Assembly: GCA_025808375.1 (NCBI GenBank)
Contig: CP061009.1
Location: forward strand, 186,001-250,000
DNA length: 64,000 nucleotides
Source of the DNA: Duncaniella muricolitica
GTDB taxonomy: Bacteria > Bacteroidota > Bacteroidia > Bacteroidales > Muribaculaceae
Reading direction: 5' to 3'
In this document: positions 15,617 to 24,754 of the stretch, piece by piece
Numbering within the stretch: position 1 is the first letter of the stretch
Layout: every line of letters starts with the position of its first letter
Notes under the pieces: generated by a model
Told to the model about the DNA's origin: nothing
Databases searched by the model: none
What the model saw: only the letters and a program-made list of their open reading frames with translations
Translations under genes and position numbers: made by a program

Positions 15617-16780
15617 ATGAAACCAATCTCGTCAATCAAACTGAGCAGTATGGCCGCGCTTGTCGCCACTGCCGCACTCGCCTCCTGCTCGGGCAACCAG
15701 GGCCAGCAGATGCAGATGCCCGCCCCGTCGATCGCCACCGTGACTCTCTCGCCCGAGAGTGCGGACCTCCAGTCGACCTTCCCCGCCACCATCAAGGGTA
15801 AGACCGACATCGACATCCGTCCGCAGGTGACAGGATTCATCACTAAAGTACATGTTGACGAGGGTCAGCGTGTGCGCAAGGGTCAGGTGCTTTTCACGCT
15901 TGACCAGGTGCAGTTCCAGGCTGCCGTTGACCAGGCCAAGGCTTCGCTCAACTCGGCCCAGACTGCCGTAAACACAGCCAAGATGACTGCCGACTCAAAG
16001 AAAGCTCTTCTTGACAAGAACATCATCTCGCAGTATGAGTATCAGTTGGCCGAAAACTCGCTCCAGCAGGCCAACGCTCAGCTCGCTACCGCCAAGGCTG
16101 CTCTCGTGAACGCTCAGAAAAATCTCGCCTACACCACCGTGACTTCTCCCAGCGACGGCGTGGTGGGTCAGATCCCCAACCGTGAAGGCTCGCTCGCAAG
16201 CCCCTCGTCGGCTCAGCCGCTTACCACTGTGAGCGACAACTCTCAGGTATATGCCTACTTCTCGCTTACCGAAAAAGACCTTCTCAACATGACCGGTTCG
16301 GGCAAGTCGCTCGACGCTGCCATCAAGGCTATGCCCGCCGTGAAGCTCAAGCTCAGCGACGGCTCTACCTATCCCCTTGAGGGCAAGGTGGCCACTGTGT
16401 CGGGTGTCATTGACAACAACACCGGTTCTTCGAGCGTACGTGCCCTCTTTGCCAACCCCGAGGGTGTGCTCCGCAGCGGTTCGACAGGTCAGATTATTAT
16501 CCCCGATCTTCAGGAAAACGTTATCGTCATCCCCCAGAAGGCTACATTCGAGCTTCAGGACAAGCGTTTCGCTTATGTCGTAAACGATTCCAATAAAGTA
16601 GTGGCTACCCCCATCGTCATCGAGACCGTCAATGACGGCAAGAACTTTGTGGTAAGCTCGGGCCTCAAGGCCGGCGACCGCATCGCTGTCGAGGGTGTGG
16701 GCACCAAGCTCAGCGACGGCATGGTCATCAATCCCGTCGATGCAGCCGCAGCCCAGGCTCAGCAGGCTCCGCAGCAGTAA
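15617..16780 (+). CDS. RND efflux periplasmic adaptor (membrane fusion protein)
   Basis: 387 residues. Lipoprotein signal with LASC lipobox (Cys24), so it is anchored on the periplasmic side of the inner membrane. After a barrel-sandwich start (VTGFITKVHVDEGQRVRKGQ) comes an alpha-hairpin of coiled-coil heptads at about 105-170, a returning lipoyl half (AYTTVTSPSDGVVGQIPNRE), and beta-barrel and membrane-proximal domains. It links the permease encoded next to the outer-membrane channel two genes on. First gene of a three-gene HAE1-type pump operon. Confidence 0.93.
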   Translation: MKPISSIKLSSMAALVATAALASCSGNQGQQMQMPAPSIATVTLSPESADLQSTFPATIKGKTDIDIRPQVTGFITKVHVDEGQRVRKGQVLFTLDQVQFQAAVDQAKASLNSAQTAVNTAKMTADSKKALLDKNIISQYEYQLAENSLQQANAQLATAKAALVNAQKNLAYTTVTSPSDGVVGQIPNREGSLASPSSAQPLTTVSDNSQVYAYFSLTEKDLLNMTGSGKSLDAAIKAMPAVKLKLSDGSTYPLEGKVATVSGVIDNNTGSSSVRALFANPEGVLRSGSTGQIIIPDLQENVIVIPQKATFELQDKRFAYVVNDSNKVVATPIVIETVNDGKNFVVSSGLKAGDRIAVEGVGTKLSDGMVINPVDAAAAQAQQAPQQ

Positions 16781-16887
16781 TCCTCCGCTCGGGTTAACAA
16801 TTCACAGAGTATATTCAAAAGTATAGAGTTTTCGAAGGTGGCGTGTCGGTTACGTCCCGCCATCCGCAATAACTTACTGTAGAAACA

Positions 16888-19800
16888 ATGAAATTAGATA
16901 CCTTTATTAACAGGCCGGTGCTGTCGACGGTGATTTCGATATTCATCGTGCTGCTGGGTCTGATCGGCCTTTTCTCGCTGCCTATCACCCAGTTTCCTGA
17001 CATCGCGCCGCCTACCATCCGTGTGTCAACCACCTACACGGGTGCCAATGCCCAGGCTGTGCTCAACTCGGTGATTGCTCCTCTCGAAGAGGCTATCAAC
17101 GGTGCCGAGGGCATGACATATATGGAGTCGACCGCCACCAACACCGGTTCGGCCGACATCACCGTATATTTCGAGCAGGGCTTTAATCCCGACATGGCTG
17201 CCGTCGACGTGCAAAACCGTGTCGCCAAGGCTCAGAACCTTCTCCCCTCCGAGGTGACCCAGGTGGGTGTGCTCACCCAGAAGCGTCAGTCGTCAATGCT
17301 TATGATGGTGGCTCTCTATGATCCTTCGGGCCGCTACTCGAGCGAGTTTATCGACAACTATGCCAAAATCAACATGATTCCGCAGCTTCAGCGTGTAAGC
17401 GGTGTGGGCGACGTCATGTCATTCGGTGCCGACTATTCGATGCGTATCTGGCTCAAGCCCGAGGTGCTTGCCCAGTATGGCCTGATGCCTACCGACATCA
17501 GCTATGCTCTGTCGGAGCAGAACATCGAGGCTGCCCCCGGTGCCTTCGGCGAGCAGGGTGACCAGTCGTTCCAGTATACCATGAAGTATCGCGGACGTCT
17601 CTCCACCCCCGAGCAGTTTGAAAACATTGTCGTTGCCGCCAAGCCTACCGGCGAGGTGCTCCGTCTGGGCGACGTTGCCACAGTCGAGCTCGGCCGTGTG
17701 ACCTACGGATTCTCCAATGCTCTCAACGGCTATCCCTCTACCGGCTGTATCGTGTTCCAGACTGCCGGCTCCAACGCCACACAGATCATCGACGACTGTC
17801 TCAAGGTGGTCGAGAATATGAAAAAGGAGCTTCCCGCCGGCCTCGAGATAGCCGTGCCGATGAACAACAACGACTTCCTTGACGCCTCTATCCACGAGGT
17901 TATCAAGACTCTCATCGAGGCGTTCATCCTTGTGTTCTTTGTGGTTTACGTGTTCCTTCAGGACATCCGCTCCACCATCATTCCCGCCATCGCCATCCCC
18001 GTGGCTCTTGTGGGTACATTCTTCTTCATGAACCTCATCGGGTTCTCCATCAACCTTATCACCCTCTCGGCTCTGGTGCTTGCGATTGCGATTGTGGTCG
18101 ACGATGCCATAGTCGTGGTCGAGGCCGTGCACGCCAAGCTCGATGTGGGCTACAAGAGCGCGCGCAAGGCCTCTATCGACGCTATGAGCGAGATCGGCGG
18201 TGCCATCATCTCGATTACGCTCGTCATGATGCTCGTGTTTATCCCCGTGTCGTTCATGAGCGGCACCACGGGTGTGTTCTATCGCCAGTTCGGTCTGACC
18301 ATGGCCATCGCCATCGGTATCTCGGCCCTCAACGCGTTGACACTCTCGCCCGCGCTCTGCGCCGTGTTCCTCAAGGGACATGACGAGTCGACTCTCAAGG
18401 AGCGCATGGGCGCAGCCTATAAGGCGGCTGGCGAGGCTGTTGTGGGCCAGGCCAAGCGTCGCTTCACTCTCGACCTTCCCCCGCTCATCACCTTTGCCTT
18501 CCTCGTGGCCACCATTACATTCATGGTGCTCGGATGGTATAATATCCACAAGCCTCTCCAGTTGGCAATTGCAGCCGTGTGTGCCATCGTCACAGTGCTC
18601 GGCATCTTCGGCAAGCGTTTCCACCGTGGCTTCGAGATCGGTTTCGGCCGCATCCTCAAGGTGTATGACAAGTGCACCACCTTCTTCATCAACCACAAGA
18701 TTACCTCATTTGGCATCGTGGCCGCTGCCGTGGCCGTGCTCGTGTGGCTCATGAGCATCACCACCTCGACCCTTGTGCCCAACGAGGACACCGGCACGCT
18801 CTTCTGTATGATTGACATGCCTCCGGGCACATCGCAGGAGCGCACCGAGAAGGTGATGGACCAGGTTGACCAGATTCTTGCCACTGTCCCCGAGATTGAG
18901 TATCGCAACAAGATTGTGGGCTACTCCTTCATGGCCGGACAGGGTGCGACATACGGTACATTTATTATCAAGCTCAAAAACTGGGAAGACCGCAAGCGGG
19001 CCGACCAGACCTCCGATGCCATCCTCGGCAAGCTCTATGCCATGACCGGTGCGGCCATCAAGGACGGACGCGTGGTGATGTTCGCACCCCCTATGATTTC
19101 GGGTTACTCGCTCACCAACGGTTTCGAACTCAAGATGCAGGACAAGACCGGCGGCAGCGTCGACGATTTCTTTGCCGTGGTTCAGGGATTCCTCGCACAG
19201 CTCAACGCCCAGCCCGAGGTACAGGTGGCCATGACAACGTTCAACCCCTCCTTCCCTCAGTACATGATTGACATCGATGCCGCCAAAGCCAAGCAGGCCG
19301 GCATCTCGCCCCGCGATATTCTCACCACCCTCCAGGGTTACTACGGCGGTATGTACGTCTCCAACTTCAACCGCTTCGGTAAGATCTACCGTGTCATGAT
19401 GCAGGCTTCTCCCGAGGCTCGTATCAATCCCGAGACTCTCTCGGCCATCAAGATACGCAATGGCGCGGAGATGGCTTCGGTGAGCAACTATGTGACACTG
19501 ACCAAGGTCTACGGTCCTGACCTTCTCAACCGATTCAACATGTTCCAGTCCATCTCGGTTACCGGTCAGCCCGCTCCGGGCTACACCTCGGGCGACTGTC
19601 TTGCGGCTGTCGAGCGTGTCGCCGCCGAGACTCTTCCCCCGGGCTTCGGCTATGAATACTCGGGTATGACCCGCGAGGAGGCAGCTTCGGGTGCCGGCAG
19701 CACTACCGCCATCATCTTCGGTCTCTGTCTGCTCTTCGTCTACCTGCTCCTCTCGGCCCAGTATGAGAGCTACATTCTGCCCTTCGCGGTAATCTTCTCG

Positions 19801-20265
19801 ATTCCGTTCGGTCTCATGGGCACATTCATCTTCGCTCAGATATTCGGCATATCCAACAATATCTATCTGCAGATCGCGCTCATCATGCTCATCGGTCTCT
19901 TGGCCAAGAACGCCATCCTTATCGTGGAGTTTGCCGTCGAGCGTCGCCGCACCGGCATGTCGGTGGTCAACGCTGCCATCCAGGGTGCCTCTGCCCGTCT
20001 GCGACCCATTCTCATGACCTCGCTGGCCATGATTATCGGTCTTCTGCCTATGATGTTCGCCACCGGTGCGGGTGCCAATGGTAACCGTGCCCTCGGCACA
20101 GGCTCAATCGGCGGTATGCTCATCGGTATGGTGCTTCAGGTGTTCATCGTGCCTGCCCTCTTCGTGATATTCCAGAAGATTCAGGAACGCTTCACCCCGC
20201 TCAAGTGGGAGGATACCGACAACGAAGGCATCGAGAACGAAATCGAGCAGTATTCAGCTAAATAA
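16888..20265 (+). CDS. RND (HAE1) multidrug efflux permease with apparent extra helix pair
   Basis: 1125 residues, about 70 more than a typical AcrB. It is a proton-driven exporter in the inner membrane. Helix 1 is near residues 10-30. The large periplasmic loop carries VQNRVAKAQNLLPSEV. Helix 4 shows the proton-relay aspartates in AIVVDDAIVVVEAVHA. The extra length lies between helices 6 and 7 (about 495-600), where two additional hydrophobic stretches occur, roughly 533-551 (LITFAFLVATITFMVLGWY) and 557-577 (PLQLAIAAVCAIVTVLGIFG). Homologues usually have a short cytoplasmic linker there. An even number of added helices keeps the rest of the topology unchanged. The gap from the adaptor gene is 107 bp. 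Confidence 0.93.
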   Translation: MKLDTFINRPVLSTVISIFIVLLGLIGLFSLPITQFPDIAPPTIRVSTTYTGANAQAVLNSVIAPLEEAINGAEGMTYMESTATNTGSADITVYFEQGFNPDMAAVDVQNRVAKAQNLLPSEVTQVGVLTQKRQSSMLMMVALYDPSGRYSSEFIDNYAKINMIPQLQRVSGVGDVMSFGADYSMRIWLKPEVLAQYGLMPTDISYALSEQNIEAAPGAFGEQGDQSFQYTMKYRGRLSTPEQFENIVVAAKPTGEVLRLGDVATVELGRVTYGFSNALNGYPSTGCIVFQTAGSNATQIIDDCLKVVENMKKELPAGLEIAVPMNNNDFLDASIHEVIKTLIEAFILVFFVVYVFLQDIRSTIIPAIAIPVALVGTFFFMNLIGFSINLITLSALVLAIAIVVDDAIVVVEAVHAKLDVGYKSARKASIDAMSEIGGAIISITLVMMLVFIPVSFMSGTTGVFYRQFGLTMAIAIGISALNALTLSPALCAVFLKGHDESTLKERMGAAYKAAGEAVVGQAKRRFTLDLPPLITFAFLVATITFMVLGWYNIHKPLQLAIAAVCAIVTVLGIFGKRFHRGFEIGFGRILKVYDKCTTFFINHKITSFGIVAAAVAVLVWLMSITTSTLVPNEDTGTLFCMIDMPPGTSQERTEKVMDQVDQILATVPEIEYRNKIVGYSFMAGQGATYGTFIIKLKNWEDRKRADQTSDAILGKLYAMTGAAIKDGRVVMFAPPMISGYSLTNGFELKMQDKTGGSVDDFFAVVQGFLAQLNAQPEVQVAMTTFNPSFPQYMIDIDAAKAKQAGISPRDILTTLQGYYGGMYVSNFNRFGKIYRVMMQASPEARINPETLSAIKIRNGAEMASVSNYVTLTKVYGPDLLNRFNMFQSISVTGQPAPGYTSGDCLAAVERVAAETLPPGFGYEYSGMTREEAASGAGSTTAIIFGLCLLFVYLLLSAQYESYILPFAVIFSIPFGLMGTFIFAQIFGISNNIYLQIALIMLIGLLAKNAILIVEFAVERRRTGMSVVNAAIQGASARLRPILMTSLAMIIGLLPMMFATGAGANGNRALGTGSIGGMLIGMVLQVFIVPALFVIFQKIQERFTPLKWEDTDNEGIENEIEQYSAK

Positions 20266-20288
20266 TCGTAGTCTACAGTCTTGGATGT

Positions 20289-20328
20289 CGTAAAAGCCGG
20301 GTGCACACCCGTCGCCCCGGCTTTTACG
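20289..20328 (+). terminator. Hairpin between permease and outer-membrane channel genes
   Basis: Stem CGTAAAAGCCGGG (20289-20301) with CCCGGCTTTTACG (20316-20328), 13 bp perfect, 14-nt loop. No U-run follows, so it is more likely an mRNA-stability or attenuation element within the operon than a full terminator. Confidence 0.5.
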
Positions 20329-20359
20329 GCTCTTCCCGACAAGTCAATCATCTGACAAT

Positions 20360-21745
20360 ATGAAAATCAAAAACATATCACTCCTTCTGGCCGCCTCACT
20401 GAGCATGGGCGCGCTCAGCGGCTGCGGGATATACTCCACTTACAGCCCCGAGAAGGTCAACAGTGCTGTCGTCAACGAGTATGCACAGGCTCTCGAGCAG
20501 ACACCCGAGGCCGATGCCCTCGGCAATCTCGACTGGCACAAGGTGTTTACCGACCCTATGCTCACCGACCTCATCGAGCGCGCGCTGGCCAATAATAAAG
20601 ACCTGCGCAACGCCAAGCTCAACGTCGACATCGCCCACGCCCAGCTCAAGGGTGCGCGTCTGAGCTATCTTCCCTCGGTGGCCTTCGCTCCCAGTGCCAA
20701 CCGCTCGTTCATGATGAGCCGGTGGAGCGACTGGAGCTACCAGCTCCCCCTCGCTGTCAACTGGGAGATTGACATCTTCGGCAAGCTGCGCAATGCGCGC
20801 CGCACTGCCGAGAGTGCCGAGCTTCAGGCCAAGGCCTACGAGCAGGCCACTCGCTCGCAGATTATAGCCGGCGTGGCACAGTGTTACTACACCATCGCCG
20901 CCCTTCAGAGCCAGCTCGAGCTTTCGCGAGAGACTGCCGAGCTCTGGAAGCAGAGTGTGCAGTTGATGCGCGACCTCAAGGAAGCCGGACGTCTCAGAGA
21001 GAACGCCGTTGTGCAGAGCGAGGCTCAGTATTACAGCATCGAGTCGTCGATTGCCGACATCGAGATGTCGCTCCACGAGGCCAACAACACTCTCTCGCTC
21101 CTGCTCAACACGATGCCCCAGAAGTGGACAATCCCCGCAAGTGCCAATCTCTCTATGCCCGCCATCGCGCGCACTTCGGTGCCCATGTGCGAACTGGCTG
21201 CCCGTCCCGACGTGCGTGCTTCCGAGATGGCTCTCGCCACAGCCTACTACACCACAGCCTCGGCCCGTGCCGCTTTCTATCCCTCGCTTGCCATCACGGC
21301 CAACGGCGGATTCACCAACCTTCTCGGCTCCATCATCAGCAACCCCGCCGAGTGGTTTGTGCAGCTTGGCGGACAGCTTACGGCTCCCCTCTTCTCGCGC
21401 GGTCAGAACATCGCCCGTCTCGAGGCTGCCAAGGCTCAGCAGAAGCAGGCTCTCAACAACTTTGAATACACCATCATGAGCGCGGCCGCCGACGTCAGCG
21501 ATGCCCTCACCACCTATGAGAAGTGCAAGGAGAAGCAGGAGTGGCTCGCCCTTCAGGTCGAAGATATGTCCAAGGCCGTCGACATCACCAACGAGCTCCT
21601 GCTCTTTGACGGTTCCACCACCTATCTCGAGGTGCTCACTGCCCAGCAGAATCTCCTCGGCGCGCAGACTTCGCAGATTACCACCAATCTCGCCGCCTCA
21701 CGCGCCCTCATCAACCTCTATCAGAATCTCGGCGGCGGCCGTTGA
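20360..21745 (+). CDS. TolC-like outer-membrane efflux channel (NodT/OprM family lipoprotein)
   Basis: 461 residues. Signal peptide with LSGC lipobox (Cys22). Two repeated outer-membrane-efflux modules are visible, each with long helices (NLDWHKVFTDPMLTDLIERA, LAARPDVRASEMALATAYYT) and beta segments (PSLAITANGGFTNLLGSI). It forms the outer-membrane duct of the pump, working with the adaptor and permease encoded upstream. The AARPDVRA motif is typical for the family. Confidence 0.93.
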   Translation: MKIKNISLLLAASLSMGALSGCGIYSTYSPEKVNSAVVNEYAQALEQTPEADALGNLDWHKVFTDPMLTDLIERALANNKDLRNAKLNVDIAHAQLKGARLSYLPSVAFAPSANRSFMMSRWSDWSYQLPLAVNWEIDIFGKLRNARRTAESAELQAKAYEQATRSQIIAGVAQCYYTIAALQSQLELSRETAELWKQSVQLMRDLKEAGRLRENAVVQSEAQYYSIESSIADIEMSLHEANNTLSLLLNTMPQKWTIPASANLSMPAIARTSVPMCELAARPDVRASEMALATAYYTTASARAAFYPSLAITANGGFTNLLGSIISNPAEWFVQLGGQLTAPLFSRGQNIARLEAAKAQQKQALNNFEYTIMSAAADVSDALTTYEKCKEKQEWLALQVEDMSKAVDITNELLLFDGSTTYLEVLTAQQNLLGAQTSQITTNLAASRALINLYQNLGGGR

Positions 21746-21778
21746 TTCTTTGCAGTAACTCCTTAAACCATAAGAGAC

Positions 21779-22567
21779 ATGATTAGCGACAAAGCTCACA
21801 TCGACCCGTCGGCCAAAATTGGCGACAACGTCACCATCCATCCGTTTGCCTACATCGACAAGGACGTGGAGATAGGCGACGGCTGCGTGATTATGCCATT
21901 TGCAAGCATCATCCGCGGCACCCGCATGGGTAAAAACTGCAAAGTATATCAGGGCGCGATTGTAGGTGCCGACCCCCAGGATTTCCGCTGGAAAGGTGGC
22001 TTCACCTACTGCTACATCGGTGACAACGTGGTGATACGAGAAAACGTCATCATCAACCGAGGCATCGAGACCGAGGGCGGCACACGCATCGGTTCCGGCT
22101 CTTCGCTCATGGCCAACTCTCACGTCGGCCACGACTCGCACATACAGGACGGTGTGGTCATCGGCAACAACGTCTCGATAGCCGGCGACGTGGAGATCGG
22201 ACGCAACACCATCCTCTCTTCGAGTGTCGTGGTCCACGAAAACTCCAAGGTTGGCGAATGGGTGCTCATCAAGGGCGGATGCCGCATTACAGGCAACGTG
22301 CCCCCCTTCTGCATCATGGCCCACAATCCCACAAGCTACTTTGGTGTCAACGCCTATCTGCTGCGCAAGCACGGAGGTCTCACCGAGGAGCGTGTCGACG
22401 ACATTGCCAAATGTTACCGTCACCTCTATCAGACCGGCACATCGGTATTCAACGCCCTCAAGCGCATCGAAGCCGACGTTGACGAGTCGCCTGAGCGTAC
22501 CAAGATACTCGAGTTCATCCAGGACTGCAACCTCAAGATTGTCGCCGTCCCCAAAGACCTCGAATAA
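21779..22567 (+). CDS. lpxA: LpxA-type acyl-ACP:UDP-N-acetylglucosamine acyltransferase
   Basis: 262 residues, exactly the usual LpxA length. Left-handed beta-helix hexapeptides run from residue 6 to about 190 (AHIDPSAKIGDNVTIHPFAYI and on). The catalytic-His segment reads ANSHVGHDSHIQD, and the C-terminal helical part contains GVNAYLLRKHGGLTEE. LpxA starts lipid A synthesis by O-acylating UDP-GlcNAc. The gene lies 33 bp after the efflux channel and may be co-transcribed. Bacteroidales genomes often carry a main lpxA beside lpxC/lpxD, so this may be a second, stand-alone paralogue; that needs the whole genome. Confidence 0.85.
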   Translation: MISDKAHIDPSAKIGDNVTIHPFAYIDKDVEIGDGCVIMPFASIIRGTRMGKNCKVYQGAIVGADPQDFRWKGGFTYCYIGDNVVIRENVIINRGIETEGGTRIGSGSSLMANSHVGHDSHIQDGVVIGNNVSIAGDVEIGRNTILSSSVVVHENSKVGEWVLIKGGCRITGNVPPFCIMAHNPTSYFGVNAYLLRKHGGLTEERVDDIAKCYRHLYQTGTSVFNALKRIEADVDESPERTKILEFIQDCNLKIVAVPKDLE

Positions 22568-22603
22568 TCCCGTGACATAAAGCCTGCACTGGCCCGTTTG
22601 AAA

Positions 22604-22740
22604 TAACAGACAGGAGCACAGGAGTGAATCAACCCCCACTCGCCGTGCTCCTGTCTGTTATTTATATTGTAATGAAAAATGATCCGGTCTCAATATATAA
22701 AGACTTATGTTTCTTCTGTCCTTATGAAACTTTTGTATCT
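22604..22740 (+). repeat. Dispersed terminator-bearing repeat, copy 1 (upstream of ompA)
   Basis: Begins with a 16-bp perfect stem (22604-22619 with 22645-22660; TAACAGACAGGAGCAC), which contains an inner GAGTG/CACTC helix and ends the lpxA transcript. A spacer follows, then a strongly conserved block at 22697-22740 (ATAAAGACTTATGTTTCTTC and on, to TTTTGTATCT). The same order and nearly the same sequence recur at 24040-24175 on the other side of the OmpA gene. Confidence 0.75.
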
Positions 22741-22832
22741 CCCCGGGGAGTGATGCGCATATTGCCACGTAAAAGTCTTGAATTTTAGACAACGGATGTT
22801 AAAGCCCTGTTTTATGCGTGATTGAAATGGCT

Positions 22833-22840
22833 TATTTTTG
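22833..22840 (+). promoter_or_regulatory. -7 element of the OmpA-family gene
   Basis: TATTTTTG matches TAnnTTTG; no clear -33 partner. It lies 50 bp before the ATG, so the leader is about 45 nt. Confidence 0.45.
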
Positions 22841-22890
22841 CCGGATACTAAATTTCGCGAATATTCATCACATAAACCACGCATAAAACA

Positions 22891-24006
22891 ATGAAGAAAT
22901 CATCAGTTCTACTCTCGGCGGCACTCATGATGCTGTCGTCGTTCAGCATTCAGGCACAGGAGACGCGCAGACTTATCGAGCCCGAGCGCGCAGAGTTCAA
23001 TCCCCATTGGTCGCTCCAGCTTCAGGCCGGTGCCGGCTACACCATCGGCGAGGCCAACAAGACCAAGGATCTCATCTCACCCGCAGCCGCCATCAATGCA
23101 GGCTACTCCTTCTCCCCGGCATTTACCTTGCGTTTCGGCGCGAGCGGATGGCAGGGACGCGGAGCTTGGGTGTCACCCTATGCCACCTATAAATACAACT
23201 ATATTCAGGGCAATGTCGATGCAGTGCTTTCGCTGACCAACCTAATCTGCGGATTCAATCCCGGCCGCACACTCGACCTCTACGGTTTTCTTGGCGTAGG
23301 CCTCAACGGAGCTTTCCATAACGACGAAGCCGTGGCTTTGGCCAATGCCGGTGCCGGATTTGAGAAACTGTGGCACGGTCATCGTCTGAGCGTGGCTCCC
23401 CGCGCCGGCCTCGGACTCAACGTTTGGGTAAGCCCCCGTGTGGCAATCAACGTCGAGGCTAACGCCAACATGCTCTCTGACCATTTCAACTCCAAGCGCG
23501 GCAGCAGCTTCGACTGGCAATACAACGGCCTCGTGGGTGTCACCATCCGTCTCGGCTCCAACACGCGCGTGATTCCCGCCGTCTATGAGGACATCCCTGC
23601 GCCTGCTCCCGCCCCTGCACCTGCTCCCGAACCCGCTCCCGTGGTTACTCCCGAGCCCGCACCTGTTGAAGTGAAGAAAGCCGAACCGATGAAGATTGAC
23701 GTCTTCTTTGTCATCAATTCATCGCGTGTGCGTGGAGAGGAGATGGCCAAGGTCGACGAGCTTGTCAGCTACATGAAGGCTAATCCCGCAGCCAAGGTGG
23801 CTGTCACCGGCTATGCCGACAAAGGCACAGGCACCGCCGCTTACAACATGAAGATTTCGCGCATGCGCGCCGAATCCGTAGCCGACGCACTCCGTGCAGC
23901 CGGCATATCGGCCGACCGCATTTCGGTTGATGCCAAGGGCGACACCGAGCAGCCGTTTGATGTAAACAACCGCAACCGCGTGGCCATAGCCATCGCCGGC
24001 GAGTAA
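22891..24006 (+). CDS. OmpA-family outer-membrane protein
   Basis: 371 residues. Signal peptide ending in IQAQ. An N-terminal beta-barrel of about 8 strands (25-225) is followed by a Pro/Ala linker (about 232-262, PAPAPAPAPEPAP pattern) and a peptidoglycan-binding OmpA_C domain (DVFFVINSSRVRGEEMAKVD through KGDTEQPFDVNNRNRVAI, with the NxxxSxxRA-type segment NMKISRMRAESVA). It tethers the outer membrane to the cell wall. Abundant OmpA proteins in Bacteroidales are usually strongly expressed. The gene is bracketed by direct copies of a 135-bp repeat. Confidence 0.93.
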   Translation: MKKSSVLLSAALMMLSSFSIQAQETRRLIEPERAEFNPHWSLQLQAGAGYTIGEANKTKDLISPAAAINAGYSFSPAFTLRFGASGWQGRGAWVSPYATYKYNYIQGNVDAVLSLTNLICGFNPGRTLDLYGFLGVGLNGAFHNDEAVALANAGAGFEKLWHGHRLSVAPRAGLGLNVWVSPRVAINVEANANMLSDHFNSKRGSSFDWQYNGLVGVTIRLGSNTRVIPAVYEDIPAPAPAPAPAPEPAPVVTPEPAPVEVKKAEPMKIDVFFVINSSRVRGEEMAKVDELVSYMKANPAAKVAVTGYADKGTGTAAYNMKISRMRAESVADALRAAGISADRISVDAKGDTEQPFDVNNRNRVAIAIAGE

Positions 24007-24039
24007 ATACATGCAGGGGACCCTCTGTCCCTTCCCGTT

Positions 24040-24175
24040 AAAGACAGGAGCACAGGAGTGAATCAATCCACTCGCTGTGCTCCTGTCTTTTATTTATAAT
24101 GTAATGAAAAATACTCCTGTACTCATGTCGATATAAAGACTTATGTTTCTTCTGTCCTTATGAAACTTTTGTATC
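24040..24175 (+). repeat. Dispersed terminator-bearing repeat, copy 2 (downstream of ompA)
   Basis: Starts with a 14-bp perfect stem (24040-24053 with 24077-24090, AAAGACAGGAGCAC) that serves as ompA terminator. The conserved block ATAAAGACTTATGTTTCTTC follows at 24132 and on. A further partial echo (ATAAACTTTTGTATCT) lies at 24179-24194. Direct orientation relative to copy 1. Confidence 0.75.
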
Positions 24176-24244
24176 ATCATAAACTTTTGTATCTTTCAGA
24201 GAATTTTACGAACTTTACACCCCCTACATCAATTCTAAAACCAT

Positions 24245-24748
24245 ATGGACAAGAATAATCATATCGATACACCCGCCACTCCTGTCAAAGTGCTGTTTGT
24301 CTGCCTCGGCAACATCTGTCGCTCTCCGGCCGCCGAGGGTGTCATGCGCCGCATTGTCGGTGAAGCCGGTGAAGACTCACGTTGGGTCATTGACTCGGCC
24401 GGTACGGGCCGTTACCACATCGGCGAGCTTCCCGACCACCGTATGCGCATCCATGCCCGGCGTCGCGGACTTGAGCTTACCCACCACTGCCGTCAGGTCA
24501 CTGAAGAGGATTTCGAGCGGTTTGACCTCATAATCGGCATGGATGCCTCCAATATTGCCAATCTGCGCCGTATAGCCCCGTCGCCCGAGGCCGAGACCAA
24601 AATCCACGCCATGGCCGAGTATTTTTCTCCCTCCGCGCGTTATGACTATGTGCCTGATCCCTATTATGAAGGGGCCGAAGGCTTTGAACTTGTGCTCGAT
24701 TTGCTCGAGGACGGGTGTGAAAATCTTTTCAGAACATATAAAATCTAA
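24245..24748 (+). CDS. Low-molecular-weight protein tyrosine phosphatase
   Basis: 167 residues. The catalytic P-loop C-X5-R-S is CLGNICRS at 20-27 (Cys20, Arg26), and the general-acid region is seen as PDPYYEGAEGFE near residue 138. In Bacteroidales these enzymes often act on tyrosine-kinase-controlled polysaccharide export, but no kinase gene is nearby. The stop is 6 bp before cdd, so the two are probably co-transcribed. Confidence 0.92.
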   Translation: MDKNNHIDTPATPVKVLFVCLGNICRSPAAEGVMRRIVGEAGEDSRWVIDSAGTGRYHIGELPDHRMRIHARRRGLELTHHCRQVTEEDFERFDLIIGMDASNIANLRRIAPSPEAETKIHAMAEYFSPSARYDYVPDPYYEGAEGFELVLDLLEDGCENLFRTYKI

Positions 24749-24754
24749 ACGATT

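Noticed and set aside
17419..18696. 425-codon open frame on the minus strand
   Set aside because: Antisense to the RND permease, His/Glu/Asp-rich translation with no recognisable domain.
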